Shown here: positions 46,079 to 55,496 of the stretch, piece by piece
Numbering within the stretch: the first letter of the stretch is position 1
How the letters are laid out: the number at the start of each line of letters is the position of its first letter
DNA from: Paludibacter jiangxiensis
GTDB lineage: Bacteria > Bacteroidota > Bacteroidia > Bacteroidales > Paludibacteraceae
Length of the DNA: 64,000 bases
Direction: 5' to 3'
Assembly (NCBI RefSeq): GCF_001618385.1
Contig: NZ_BDCR01000004.1
Span: 248,001-312,000 of the forward strand
Notes under the pieces: generated by a model
Databases searched by the model: none
The model's input: the letters and a program-made list of their open reading frames with translations, nothing else
What the model was told of the DNA's origin: nothing
Position numbers and translations under genes: made by a program

Positions 46079-47254
46079 ATGAAAAAAATATTAATTTTCA
46101 CTGCTTTTTTAATGGCAGTAATATTCGTAGGATGTTCGGATGATGCTAAATTGATGATTTCGGCAAATCCCGTAGCTCCTGTATTAAGTGCTCCCAGCCA
46201 ATCGACTACAGCCTATGTAAAAGATTCAGCTGCATATATTTTAAGTATGGATAGCACAGGTCTTGCAGAAACTTTCAAAGTGTCTGCTGCAGATTACGGA
46301 GTGAGCGCTCCGGTAACTTATAGCCTTCAGATTGATAAAGCAGGTAATAATTTTGCTAATGCGCAGACGATTACAAGTTCTTCAACAACGAGTTTGGCAG
46401 TAACAGTAGTGCAGCTGTATAATGCTATGACAGGTGCAACCGCTCTGAACCTTCCAACAAATGTAAAGGCAAGTATTGATGTGCGCGTCATGGCAACAAT
46501 CGGAGCTTCTTTGCAGCCTGCTTACTCAAATGTAAAAACCATTATTGTAAAACCATTACCATCTTTGAAACCGTATTACGCGGTAACTCCTAAACCATAT
46601 TATATTATTGGCTTGGGTGATGGAGCATGGAACAATAGTCCGGCAGGTCTTGGGGTTTCTTTATATCCTATGAGTGTTGTCAGTGGATTTGCTTATACCA
46701 GTGCCGGTGCCGGAACATTTACATTTACGGGTTACTTTAAAGCATCGAGAACATTCAAGTTGATTCGCGATGTAGGTAGCTGGAATGAACAATGGGGTAA
46801 CTCAGGTCAGGATGGCATAGATAATCCTGTTCATAATGATGGAGGTTCGAAAAACTTTAAAGTACCCTCTGATGGTTATTATACCATTACATTGAATTCA
46901 ATTTCAAATACGGTGAAAATTGTAGCAGCCAGTGCTCCTGCCAAATCTTTCGGTGCTATTGGTATGATTGGTGAATTTAACGGCTGGGGAACAGATGTTG
47001 CTATGACAGCATCCGAAACTACCAATAATCACTACTGGTACACAACTTATACATTTAGTTCGGATTTCACACCTCCGGTAGGAAGTGGTGGAATGAAATT
47101 CCGCGCAGATGCCGCATGGACCAATAACTGGGGTGCAGGTTATTTCCCGGTTGGAATCGGGACAAACGGAGGTACCAATGTTCCTCACATGGCCGGAACA
47201 TACAAAGCCTTGTTTAATGACGTTGACGGATGTTACTATTTCGTGAAACTGTAA
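46079..47254 (+). CDS. susE: SusE-like surface starch-binding lipoprotein
   Basis: A lipoprotein (lipobox FVGCS, Cys19) with tandem immunoglobulin-like domains. The N-terminal domain (about 35-170) resembles the SusE first domain (SMDSTGLAETFKVSAADYG...VTYSLQIDKAGNNF); two later units begin PYYIIGLGDGAWNNSP (about 180) and FGAIGMIGEFNGWGTDVAM (about 295), matching starch-binding repeats of SusE/SusF proteins, each with aromatic residues suited to maltodextrin. The ATG at 46079 is chosen as the start of the signal. It ends the first block of the operon, followed by a hairpin. Confidence 0.87.
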   Translation: MKKILIFTAFLMAVIFVGCSDDAKLMISANPVAPVLSAPSQSTTAYVKDSAAYILSMDSTGLAETFKVSAADYGVSAPVTYSLQIDKAGNNFANAQTITSSSTTSLAVTVVQLYNAMTGATALNLPTNVKASIDVRVMATIGASLQPAYSNVKTIIVKPLPSLKPYYAVTPKPYYIIGLGDGAWNNSPAGLGVSLYPMSVVSGFAYTSAGAGTFTFTGYFKASRTFKLIRDVGSWNEQWGNSGQDGIDNPVHNDGGSKNFKVPSDGYYTITLNSISNTVKIVAASAPAKSFGAIGMIGEFNGWGTDVAMTASETTNNHYWYTTYTFSSDFTPPVGSGGMKFRADAAWTNNWGAGYFPVGIGTNGGTNVPHMAGTYKALFNDVDGCYYFVKL

Positions 47255-47285
47255 GTTAATCCTGACGTTTAATATGAATTATTCT

Positions 47286-47311
47286 TCACGGACTTTGCAA
47301 AAAGTCCGTGA
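47286..47311 (+). other. Perfect hairpin with GCAA tetraloop inside the sus operon
   Basis: TCACGGACTTT (47286-47296) pairs perfectly with AAAGTCCGTGA (47301-47311) around a GCAA (GNRA) tetraloop. It lies 31 bases after susE and 71 bases before the amylase ATG. No T-run follows, so it may be an RNA-stability or processing element, not a full terminator. Confidence 0.7.
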
Positions 47312-47382
47312 GGTTTAACTTCCATCTTTAACCAAAACCTCTGATCGGCTTGTTTCAAAACAGGCTATCGTATTTTCTTCCC

Positions 47383-50295
47383 ATGAAAACACTCTCTGCA
47401 ATATTTCTTTACTTGTTATGTATAAGCAGCATAGCAGGTCAGGTTGTTACAACAAACCCCGTGCTTGTAACGAAAGATGCAGGAGTGATTTCCGTTATAT
47501 TTGATGCTGCTCAGGGTAGTGCCGGGCTGAAAGATGATGCCGGTCCGATTTACGCGCATACCGGTGTTATTACCAATTTGAGCACATCTTCCAGCGACTG
47601 GAAACATGTTATAACCGACTGGCCTACCTCAACTAATCAATCTTCTGTCAATCTTGCCAAAAACAAACTGACTTCTCTTGGAAATAACAAATGGAAACTG
47701 ACTATTACTCCCGATATTTATTCTTATTATGGCATTACCGATGCCTCGGAAACGGTTACCAAACTGGCTTTTGTGTTTCGTAATGCAGACGGAAGCAAAA
47801 CGGGTAAGAACGCCGACGGATCTGATATTTTCGTGTCGGTTTATGCTGCGTCAGCTCTGACGGTGAAGCTAGCGACACCAACATCTAATACGTTGATGCC
47901 TTTGAATACCGCATCTACGATAACGGCCAATTCATCAGCTTCCGCTAATATGGCACTATATATCGGAGCAACTTCTTCTTCAAATATTACAGCTACCACT
48001 CCGGTAGCGCAATCGAATGGCGTTACAACATTATCGTCTTCGTACACATTTACTACACCGGGTAACTATTATGTCATCGCGACAGCTACAACCAGCGGTG
48101 GTAGTACAGCATCCGACACTTCTTATGTTTGTGTGCCGAAAATACAACCTCTAGCAGATCGTCCTTCAGGATTGAAAGAGGGACTTACAAAAAATCCGGA
48201 CGGATCGGTGACGTTTTGTCTCTCATTGGGCAAAAGCGCTCCTGTCTCGGCTTTTACCCGGGTATTTATCTTGGGCGATTTTAATAATTACAAACTGGAC
48301 AACAATTACCTGATGAATCTTCAGGCTGATAATACAACTTACGGTACGGATGTCAACTTTTATTGGCTGACCGTTTCCGGTCTGGATGCTTCAAAAGAAT
48401 ATGCTTACCAGTATTATGTGGATGGACTTGCCGGAACTAATGCTGTCAGGGTGGGAGATCCTTACGCTGAAAAGATTCTCGATCCGGCTAACGATAAATA
48501 TATCGGTTCTTCCATTTATCCGAATTTGAAATTATATCCATCCGCCTTGACGAGCGGGATACTGTCGTGCTTTACCATTAATTCATCAAATTATAACTGG
48601 CAATATTCATCGTCATTCAATCCTCCATTGCAATCACAGCTTACAATTTACGAGATGCTGTTTCGCGATTTTACGTCTGAAAAGTCAGTGCAGGCAGCTA
48701 TCAGTAAACTCGATTATCTCAAAGAACTGGGGGTAAATGCGGTTGAGCTTATGCCGATAATGGAGTTTGACGGGAATGATAGTTGGGGATACAACCCGAA
48801 TTTCTACTTTGCAACAGACAAAGCTTACGGAACCAAAGCCGACTACCAGCAATTTGTTGATGAATGTCATAAACGGGGAATTGCTGTAATTCTCGACATT
48901 GTGTTCAATCATACATGGGGTTTGAGTCCTTATTGCCTTGTCTATTGGGATGCGGCAAATGGCCGTCCTGCTGCTGCCAATCCCTATTATAATGCTTTGG
49001 CACCTCATCCTTACAGTGTTGGTAATGATATAAATCATACTTATGCTCCTGTAAAAGCCTGGCTGTCCCGCGCTTTGAAGTTTTGGCTGACGGAATACAA
49101 AGTTGACGGCTTTCGTTTTGACCTGAGCAAAGGGCTCACGCAAACAGCTTCGAACGGAGGCGCCGTAAATCCGAATGCCACCCTTAATTGCAGCACATAC
49201 GATCAAAGCCGTATCGATAATATCAAAACGTATGTAGATGCAGTGAAATCGACCAATCCGAAAGCATACGCTATTCTGGAACATTTTTGTGATGACGCAG
49301 AAGAAAATGCATTGGCTGCTTATGATAGTACGATGCTTTGGCGCAATGTTTCTTATGCTTTTCAACAGGCAGCAATGGGCTATGTTGACGGCTCGGATTT
49401 TTCACGATTGGCATCTTCTTCGCAATCGGGTGGTGCAGTCAAGCTGCCAACCAATCGGGTGGCTTATGCCGAAAGTCACGACGAGTACCGGATGGGGTAT
49501 AAAGCCATCACGTGGGGCGTAACTGATGTGAAAGATACAACCAATGTGATGAAACAACTTGCCGTATGTGGTGCTTTCGCTTTTCTGAGTCCGGGCCCCC
49601 GAATGATGTGGGAATTCGGAGAATTGGGGGCGAATTACAATTCAAAAGGTTCAAATGGCAGTGACAATATCACAAGTGCTTTCCCTGCCGAATGGGGTTT
49701 CCTGAATATTCCGGCACGAAAAGCGTTACACGATAATTATCAGAAAATTTTGAATTTGAGATTGAAGTATCCGTCGCTGTTTTCAAATCCAACATCATGG
49801 AGTTGGCAGGTGTCAGCCAGTGATTGGTCTGCCGGTCGTAATGTTTATCTCACAGATGGAAAAACTTCGGCAGTCGTACTTGGAAATTTCACGGGAACCG
49901 GAGCTGTTTCGGCTAGTGCGCCGTTCGACAAAACGGGTATTTGGTATGAATTACTTACCGGCGATTCTATTAATGTAACCGCTACGCCAATGACCATTGC
50001 ACTGCCGGAATTCGGTCTGAAAATTTATACAAATATCAGAATTACACCGGCACCGGTGGATACTGCAACGCAGAAAACAGTGCTGATTTTTCCGAATCCG
50101 GTAGAAGATATGATGTATATTTCGGGAGCTCCCGCTAATTCAGTGCAGATTTCGGATGTCAACGGACGACTTGTTGTTGTAAAAGATATTGAGAATAATC
50201 GTGTAAATGTATCAATGTTGCAGACTGGTATGTATCTCGGTAAGGTATTTTTCCGGGATGGCACCACTAAGGCTATAAAAATATGCAAGCGATAG
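47383..50295 (+). CDS. GH13 alpha-amylase with T9SS sorting domain
   Basis: A secreted starch-degrading enzyme. Layout: signal peptide (1-20); an N-terminal beta-domain (20-160, VISVIFDAAQGSAGLKDDAG); an E-set or linker segment (160-250); a CBM48-like domain (about 275-400); a GH13 barrel (420-800) with nucleophile Asp580 in DGFRFDLSK, acid/base Glu633 in AILEHF and Asp700 in YAESHDEY; and a C-terminal type A sorting domain (about 895-970, IFPNPVEDMMYIS ... GMYLGKVFF). The sorting domain is diagnostic for export by the type IX system, so the enzyme should be exposed at the cell surface or released. The start is chosen at the signal peptide. Confidence 0.92.
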   Translation: MKTLSAIFLYLLCISSIAGQVVTTNPVLVTKDAGVISVIFDAAQGSAGLKDDAGPIYAHTGVITNLSTSSSDWKHVITDWPTSTNQSSVNLAKNKLTSLGNNKWKLTITPDIYSYYGITDASETVTKLAFVFRNADGSKTGKNADGSDIFVSVYAASALTVKLATPTSNTLMPLNTASTITANSSASANMALYIGATSSSNITATTPVAQSNGVTTLSSSYTFTTPGNYYVIATATTSGGSTASDTSYVCVPKIQPLADRPSGLKEGLTKNPDGSVTFCLSLGKSAPVSAFTRVFILGDFNNYKLDNNYLMNLQADNTTYGTDVNFYWLTVSGLDASKEYAYQYYVDGLAGTNAVRVGDPYAEKILDPANDKYIGSSIYPNLKLYPSALTSGILSCFTINSSNYNWQYSSSFNPPLQSQLTIYEMLFRDFTSEKSVQAAISKLDYLKELGVNAVELMPIMEFDGNDSWGYNPNFYFATDKAYGTKADYQQFVDECHKRGIAVILDIVFNHTWGLSPYCLVYWDAANGRPAAANPYYNALAPHPYSVGNDINHTYAPVKAWLSRALKFWLTEYKVDGFRFDLSKGLTQTASNGGAVNPNATLNCSTYDQSRIDNIKTYVDAVKSTNPKAYAILEHFCDDAEENALAAYDSTMLWRNVSYAFQQAAMGYVDGSDFSRLASSSQSGGAVKLPTNRVAYAESHDEYRMGYKAITWGVTDVKDTTNVMKQLAVCGAFAFLSPGPRMMWEFGELGANYNSKGSNGSDNITSAFPAEWGFLNIPARKALHDNYQKILNLRLKYPSLFSNPTSWSWQVSASDWSAGRNVYLTDGKTSAVVLGNFTGTGAVSASAPFDKTGIWYELLTGDSINVTATPMTIALPEFGLKIYTNIRITPAPVDTATQKTVLIFPNPVEDMMYISGAPANSVQISDVNGRLVVVKDIENNRVNVSMLQTGMYLGKVFFRDGTTKAIKICKR

Positions 50296-50297
50296 TG

Positions 50298-50305
50298 TAA
50301 ATTTG
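50298..50305 (+). promoter_or_regulatory. Probable lacI promoter -7 box
   Basis: TAAATTTG matches TAnnTTTG. It lies immediately upstream of the operator at 50311-50322 and overlaps the end of the amylase gene region (stop at 50295 lies 2 bases before). Confidence 0.45.
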
Positions 50306-50310
50306 TCAGT

Positions 50311-50322
50311 GAAAACGTTTGC
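50311..50322. promoter_or_regulatory. LacI-type operator before the regulator gene
   Basis: GAAAACGTTTGC shares ten of twelve positions with site 2 and eleven with site 1 before susC, with one break in symmetry at the second base. It lies at the expected transcription start after the -7 box at 50298-50305, and 25 bases before the regulator's ATG, so bound repressor should block its own transcription. Confidence 0.7.
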
Positions 50323-50346
50323 ACTGTACCTTAAAATCATTTCCTT

Positions 50347-51360
50347 ATGCCGAATAGCCAGATAACAATAAAAGATATAGCTAAAGCTCTGAATGTTTCC
50401 GTTTCAACGGTATCGAGAGCTTTGAATGATAGCCCTGACCTGAGTGGTGCAACCAAGCAGCAGGTACAGGAATATGCGCGTCAGCATCACTACAAACCGA
50501 ATTTGCTTGCTCTGAGCATGAAAAAACGGGAAAGCAAAACAATAGGTGTGATAGTACCGCAGATTATTCATCATTTTTTTTCTTCTGTGTTGGAGGGAAT
50601 GATGGATGTGGCCGAGAGGGAAGGTTTTAATGTGTTGTTGTTCCGGTCGCGTGATAGTTTTGAGAAAGAGCAGCACAGCGTACAGCAGCTGATTTCTTCG
50701 CAGGTCTGTGGTGTCTTGACTTCCATCGCCAAAGAAACAACTCATTATGAGCATTTTCAGGAGCTGGTGGATAATAATATTCCGGTAGTTTTTTTCGACC
50801 GTATTTGTGTTGATATTCCTTCGAATCGCGTGGTGATTGATGATTACGCAGGAGCTTTAGCTGCAACTGAATATTTGATCAAAACAGGTTGCCATCGAAT
50901 AGCGTTTTTCTGTTCGCCACTCAATCTTGAAATTTCCAAAAATCGACGCGGAGGTTATCTGGATGCTTTAAGCAAACATGGTATTCCTGTTGATAAAGAC
51001 CTGATTAAGATTTGTGACAATTATGACGAAGCTATTCCGGTGGCAACAGAAATGCTGCAGTCGGAAAACCGTCCGGATGCCTTTTTTGCAGTGAATGACG
51101 AAACCGCTTTAGGTATTTTGCATGCAACCAAGCACTTGCATTTTAAAATACCGGAAGAAATTTCAATTTGCGGGTTTACCGACGGTTTTGCTGCTATTGC
51201 GTCCGACCCACAGCTTACTACCGTAGGGCAAAGCGGACAGGATGTAGGTCGCAGTGCTATGGAGTTATTAGTAGAAAAGATAAGACACAAAGGAGATCAA
51301 CCATTGATAAAGAATAAAATCATAAAAACAAAATTAATTGTAAGAGAAACGACACGATAA
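50347..51360 (+). CDS. LacI/GalR family transcriptional regulator
   Basis: A DNA-binding repressor of the LacI family. The N-terminal helix-turn-helix is classical (ITIKDIAKALNVSVSTVSRALND, about 6-28), the hinge helix is at KPNLLALSMKK (about 51-61), and a periplasmic-binding-protein-like sensor domain (65-337) follows, with NRVVIDDYAGA and ICGFTDGFAAIASDPQLTTVGQ as family words. The likely effector is a maltodextrin or glucose derivative. It lies between the amylase and the GH77 gene, with an operator-like palindrome just upstream, so autorepression plus control of susC is the simplest model. Bacteroides sus loci use SusR instead. Confidence 0.93.
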   Translation: MPNSQITIKDIAKALNVSVSTVSRALNDSPDLSGATKQQVQEYARQHHYKPNLLALSMKKRESKTIGVIVPQIIHHFFSSVLEGMMDVAEREGFNVLLFRSRDSFEKEQHSVQQLISSQVCGVLTSIAKETTHYEHFQELVDNNIPVVFFDRICVDIPSNRVVIDDYAGALAATEYLIKTGCHRIAFFCSPLNLEISKNRRGGYLDALSKHGIPVDKDLIKICDNYDEAIPVATEMLQSENRPDAFFAVNDETALGILHATKHLHFKIPEEISICGFTDGFAAIASDPQLTTVGQSGQDVGRSAMELLVEKIRHKGDQPLIKNKIIKTKLIVRETTR

Positions 51361-51491
51361 TATAACAACTTGAGAGATTGAACTATAATAGTGTTGCGTT
51401 TCAACAAAGGATTCTTTAAATAAATGCCTGAGTTGAAGCATTAATAGGCAATCATAAGATTAGTAGGGGATTGCTAAATATTTAGAGGCGT

Positions 51492-54149
51492 ATGAAACTA
51501 ATTTTTTCGGTAGATTATTTTACTTCGTGGGGGCAAACAGTGTACGTGGAGGGTTCGATACCGGAGCTTCAACCCGCAGAAATGTCTTTTTCTGACAACC
51601 ATCTATGGAAACTCACGCTCGACATTCCGTCTGATGTGCCCTCATTTACATATTCTTATTATGTTAAGGATCAGGAAGGTGCTATAATAAAAGAGTGGGG
51701 GAAGCCACGTGTTTTCGAATCAAAGGAAAACATTGCGATTTATCACCTGAAAGACCAATGGATGGGTATTCCCTATAATAGTCCGTTCTTCTCGTCAGCC
51801 TTTACCAAAGCTTTTTTTGCACCCGATAAGAAGAAAAAAATTGCATCTTCAATAGCAGAAACATCCATCACCTTCAGGGTTTTTGCACCAGAGATTCGAG
51901 GGGGTAAATGTTTGGCTCTGGTTGGGAATAATACAGTATTGGGAAACTGGAAGGTTAAGAAGTCGCTCCTGATGAGCAACGAAAATTTTCCGGAATGGTC
52001 TATTACGCTGGATCGCTCAAAACTCAAAGCTCCGTTTGAATACAAGTTCGCAGTAGCAGATCCGGATACTTTGTCAGTTGAAGAATGGGAAAACGGGACA
52101 AACCGTGCGGTGACTGCTTTGCCTCCTAAAGATGAAGAGCTCATCATTACCTGCGGTGTTTACCGGGGCAATAATCCGGCATGGAAATGTGCCGGAGTGG
52201 CTATTCCGGTGTTCTCTTTGCGTTCGGAAACAAGTTTTGGTATTGGTGATTTTGCAGACCTCAAAAAAATGATAGACTGGGCTGCAAATACAGGTCAGCG
52301 TGTTGTTCAGCTACTACCTGTGAACGATACCACCATGACTCACACCTGGACAGATTCCTATCCTTACAATGCCAACACAATTTTTGCATTGCATCCGCTT
52401 TATCTGAGCATTTCAGTGTTTGAAAAGATCAAAGATAAAGAGGTGATGAAATTTGCAAATGAAATGCAAAAGGAACTGAATGCTTTGCCGGAGGTGGACT
52501 ATGAGGCCGTATCGGATGCTAAATGGAAAATCTACAGAACAGCATACAACGAACAGTATACAAAGGTCAATAATACAGCTGCTTATAAGGATTTTGTAGA
52601 GCAAAACAAAGAATGGTTGTATCCTTATTGTACCTTTTGTTATTTGAGGGACAAGTATAAAACTGTGGATTTTCGTCAGTGGAAAGAATATGCGATATTC
52701 AGTCCTGCGATAATTGAAGAATTGTGCAATAAAAATTCGCAAGACTATGACGAAATTGCCATTCACAGCTTTTTACAATATCACTTACATAATCAGTTGA
52801 AAGAAGCTTCGGATTATGCCCGTTCTAAGGGTGTTATCCTGAAAGGAGACATTCCTATCGGAGTCAGTCCGTGCAGTGTGGAAGCGTGGACCGAACCCCA
52901 TTTGTTTAATCTTGATGCTCAAACCGGCGCTCCGCCTGATGATTTTTCTATCACAGGTCAAAACTGGGGTTTTCCGACATACAACTGGGAGCGGATGAAG
53001 CAGGACGGTTTCAGATGGTGGCGCAGACGCTTTACCAAAATGGCCGACTATTTCGATGCTTACCGTATTGACCATTTGCTGGGGTTTTTCCGTATTTGGG
53101 AAATTCCGATGGATGCCGTTCAGGGTTTGCTGGGGCATTTTAGCCCGGCGCTTCCTATGGGTAGACAAGAGTTGCAGGCAAACGGTTTTTGGATTGACGA
53201 AGAGAGACATTTGAAACCGTATATCCGTTATTACCAGCTGAATGAAATGTTTGGTAATGCAACAGACGAAGTTATTGCAAAGTATCTTGTTGAAAAAGGA
53301 TCGGGAGCTTTCGGACTGAAGGAAGAGTTCAGTACTCAACGTAAGATTGAAGCGTATTTTGCTGCTACCGGAGAAGACACCAATGTACGCGACGGGCTGT
53401 ACGCTTTAGTTGCGGAGGTATTATTCGTGAAAGATCCACGTGACACTCAGAAGTTTCATCCACGCATTACAGCTCAATATACCTACAGCTATAAAGCATT
53501 GTCGGACAGCGATAAATATACATTCGACCGCTTGTACGATCACTTTTATTATCAACGTCACAACTATTTCTGGTCGGAACAGGCAATGCAGAAACTTCCG
53601 GATCTTATCACATCCACCGAAATGCTGGTATGTGCTGAAGATTTGGGGATGATACCGGCTTGCGTGCCTTATGTGATGAAACAGTTGCACATGCTGAGTC
53701 TAGAAATTCAGCGTATGCCTAAAGACCCGACCAAGAAATTTGCCAACACGAATTATTATCCCTACTTGTCGGTTGCAACCACATCCACTCACGACATGAG
53801 CACGCTGCGCGGATGGTGGGAAGAAGACGGAGAATTGCGTCAGCAGTATTACAATCAGGTGTTGGGAAAATGGGGTGAAGCGCCTATGTATGCCGAGCCA
53901 TGGATTTGTAGCAATATTGTACGAAATCACTTGTGGGCGCCTTCTATTCTAACGATTCTGCCTTTACAGGACTGGTTGTCTATTGACGGAGAAATTCGCA
54001 GAGTAAATCCACATGACGAACGTATCAATGTTCCGGCAAACCCACGTCATTACTGGAGATACAGAATGCATATCACATTGGAGCAGTTACTTGCGAGTGA
54101 TGACTTCAACCAAAAAGTGAGATCGCTGATAAAAGAAACAGGAAGATAA
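51492..54149 (+). CDS. malQ: GH77 4-alpha-glucanotransferase with two CBM20-like domains
   Basis: A cytoplasmic amylomaltase that moves alpha-1,4-glucan segments between maltodextrins. Two N-terminal starch-binding, CBM20-like domains (about 1-100 and 120-225, the second with GNWKVKKSLLM) are joined to a GH77 barrel. The catalytic residues are Asp527 in FDAYRIDHLLG, Glu716 in CAEDLGMIP and Asp768 in TSTHDMSTLRGWW. At 885 aa it is much longer than E. coli MalQ, as in plant DPE2 and other Bacteroidetes enzymes. There is no signal peptide. It starts 131 bases after the regulator gene. Confidence 0.92.
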   Translation: MKLIFSVDYFTSWGQTVYVEGSIPELQPAEMSFSDNHLWKLTLDIPSDVPSFTYSYYVKDQEGAIIKEWGKPRVFESKENIAIYHLKDQWMGIPYNSPFFSSAFTKAFFAPDKKKKIASSIAETSITFRVFAPEIRGGKCLALVGNNTVLGNWKVKKSLLMSNENFPEWSITLDRSKLKAPFEYKFAVADPDTLSVEEWENGTNRAVTALPPKDEELIITCGVYRGNNPAWKCAGVAIPVFSLRSETSFGIGDFADLKKMIDWAANTGQRVVQLLPVNDTTMTHTWTDSYPYNANTIFALHPLYLSISVFEKIKDKEVMKFANEMQKELNALPEVDYEAVSDAKWKIYRTAYNEQYTKVNNTAAYKDFVEQNKEWLYPYCTFCYLRDKYKTVDFRQWKEYAIFSPAIIEELCNKNSQDYDEIAIHSFLQYHLHNQLKEASDYARSKGVILKGDIPIGVSPCSVEAWTEPHLFNLDAQTGAPPDDFSITGQNWGFPTYNWERMKQDGFRWWRRRFTKMADYFDAYRIDHLLGFFRIWEIPMDAVQGLLGHFSPALPMGRQELQANGFWIDEERHLKPYIRYYQLNEMFGNATDEVIAKYLVEKGSGAFGLKEEFSTQRKIEAYFAATGEDTNVRDGLYALVAEVLFVKDPRDTQKFHPRITAQYTYSYKALSDSDKYTFDRLYDHFYYQRHNYFWSEQAMQKLPDLITSTEMLVCAEDLGMIPACVPYVMKQLHMLSLEIQRMPKDPTKKFANTNYYPYLSVATTSTHDMSTLRGWWEEDGELRQQYYNQVLGKWGEAPMYAEPWICSNIVRNHLWAPSILTILPLQDWLSIDGEIRRVNPHDERINVPANPRHYWRYRMHITLEQLLASDDFNQKVRSLIKETGR

Positions 54150-54173
54150 ATCAACAGAGAACTTAAATCTAAC

Positions 54174-55496
54174 ATGAAAACTAAACCCAGACTATCTACA
54201 GCCCAAATCCTGAATATGAATTTCGGATTTCTGGGAATCCAATTTGGCTTTGCTCTACAAAATGGCAATGCGAGTCGCATCCTTCAAACTTTTGGTGCAG
54301 ACGTACAATCGCTGTCCTGGTTTTGGGTAGTTGCTCCGCTTACGGGAATTATTATCCAGCCCATTATCGGTCATTATTCCGATCGAACATGGTGTAAATT
54401 AGGCAGACGGAAGCCCTATTTTTTGGCGGGTGCCATCCTTGCTGCTCTGGCTCTTATTTTCATGCCTAATTCAGGTGCTTTGTCAGCCGTAGTTTCACCA
54501 TTGATTATCGGGGCCGGAATGTTGACTATTATGAATGCTTCGTTCAATGTGGCGATGGAGCCTTTCCGTGCTCTGGTGGCCGATATATTGCCCGATGAAC
54601 AGCGGACTACCGGCTTTTCCATTCAAACATTTTTGATTGGTATTGGTGCCGTTATCGGTTCATGGTTGCCTTATGTGATGTCGGAATGGATGGGCATCGG
54701 AAAAAGTACTCCGCAAGGAGAAATTCCCGTGAATGTTATCATTGCATTCTATGTCGGTGCTGCCGTGATGTTGGGTACAATTATCTGGACCATAGTAAAA
54801 ACGAAAGAATATCCTCCGGAGGAATATCGTCAGTTTCAACAAGAAGAACCGGCGGAAGAAAAATCAAAGGAGAGCCTGCTCGATATTTTCAAAGATATTG
54901 CTCGTATGCCTCTCACCATGAAGCAATTGGGAGTTGTGCAGTTCTTTTCGTGGTTTGCGTTGTTTGCTATGTGGGTGTATACGACTCCGGCTGTAGCTTC
55001 GCATGTGTATGGAGCGGTAGATGCCACATCTTCTAATTATCAGGTGGCTGCCGATTGGGTAAATGTTCTCTTTGGCGTATATAATTTGGTAGCTATGCTT
55101 TTTGCATTGGCGCTTCCCTGGATTGCAGCCAAAACAAACCGGAAAATTACGCATTCCATTTCCCTGATTTGTGGTGCAGCAGGACTTATTTCCATCTTTT
55201 TTATTACAAATCAGTATTGGCTGATCTTGTCTATGGTAGGAGTCGGTATTGCGTGGGCAAGTATTTTGGCGATGCCCTATGCTATTCTGGCAGGTTCCAT
55301 TCCTCCCCGGAAAATGGGAGTTTATATGGGTATCTTTAATTTTTTTATCACCATTCCACAGATTATTTGCAGCTTATCGGCTGGTCCTATTTTGAAACAC
55401 ATGTTTCATTCCGACGCAACTTACGCACTGTTAATTGCAGGTATCTGTTTGCTGGTCGCTGCCGGTTCTGTTGTATTTGTTAAGGACAAGCACTAA
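54174..55496 (+). CDS. SLC45-type MFS sugar transporter
   Basis: An inner-membrane symporter with twelve predicted helices. The N-terminal MNFGFLGIQFGFALQNGN and the loop motif GHYSDRTWCKLGRRKPYFLAGA are typical of the SLC45 (sucrose/maltose-type) branch of the MFS and its Bacteroidetes maltodextrin relatives. A charged central loop lies at about 215-240. Position between GH77 and a glycosidase gene suggests uptake of maltose or short maltodextrins from the periplasm to feed the GH77 enzyme. It starts 24 bases after the GH77 stop, and the next ATG overlaps its stop by one base. Confidence 0.9.
   Translation: MKTKPRLSTAQILNMNFGFLGIQFGFALQNGNASRILQTFGADVQSLSWFWVVAPLTGIIIQPIIGHYSDRTWCKLGRRKPYFLAGAILAALALIFMPNSGALSAVVSPLIIGAGMLTIMNASFNVAMEPFRALVADILPDEQRTTGFSIQTFLIGIGAVIGSWLPYVMSEWMGIGKSTPQGEIPVNVIIAFYVGAAVMLGTIIWTIVKTKEYPPEEYRQFQQEEPAEEKSKESLLDIFKDIARMPLTMKQLGVVQFFSWFALFAMWVYTTPAVASHVYGAVDATSSNYQVAADWVNVLFGVYNLVAMLFALALPWIAAKTNRKITHSISLICGAAGLISIFFITNQYWLILSMVGVGIAWASILAMPYAILAGSIPPRKMGVYMGIFNFFITIPQIICSLSAGPILKHMFHSDATYALLIAGICLLVAAGSVVFVKDKH

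Noticed and set aside
48685-49365. 226-codon minus-strand open frame inside the GH13 amylase
   Set aside because: Antisense to the conserved catalytic barrel; codon bias of the true gene explains it.
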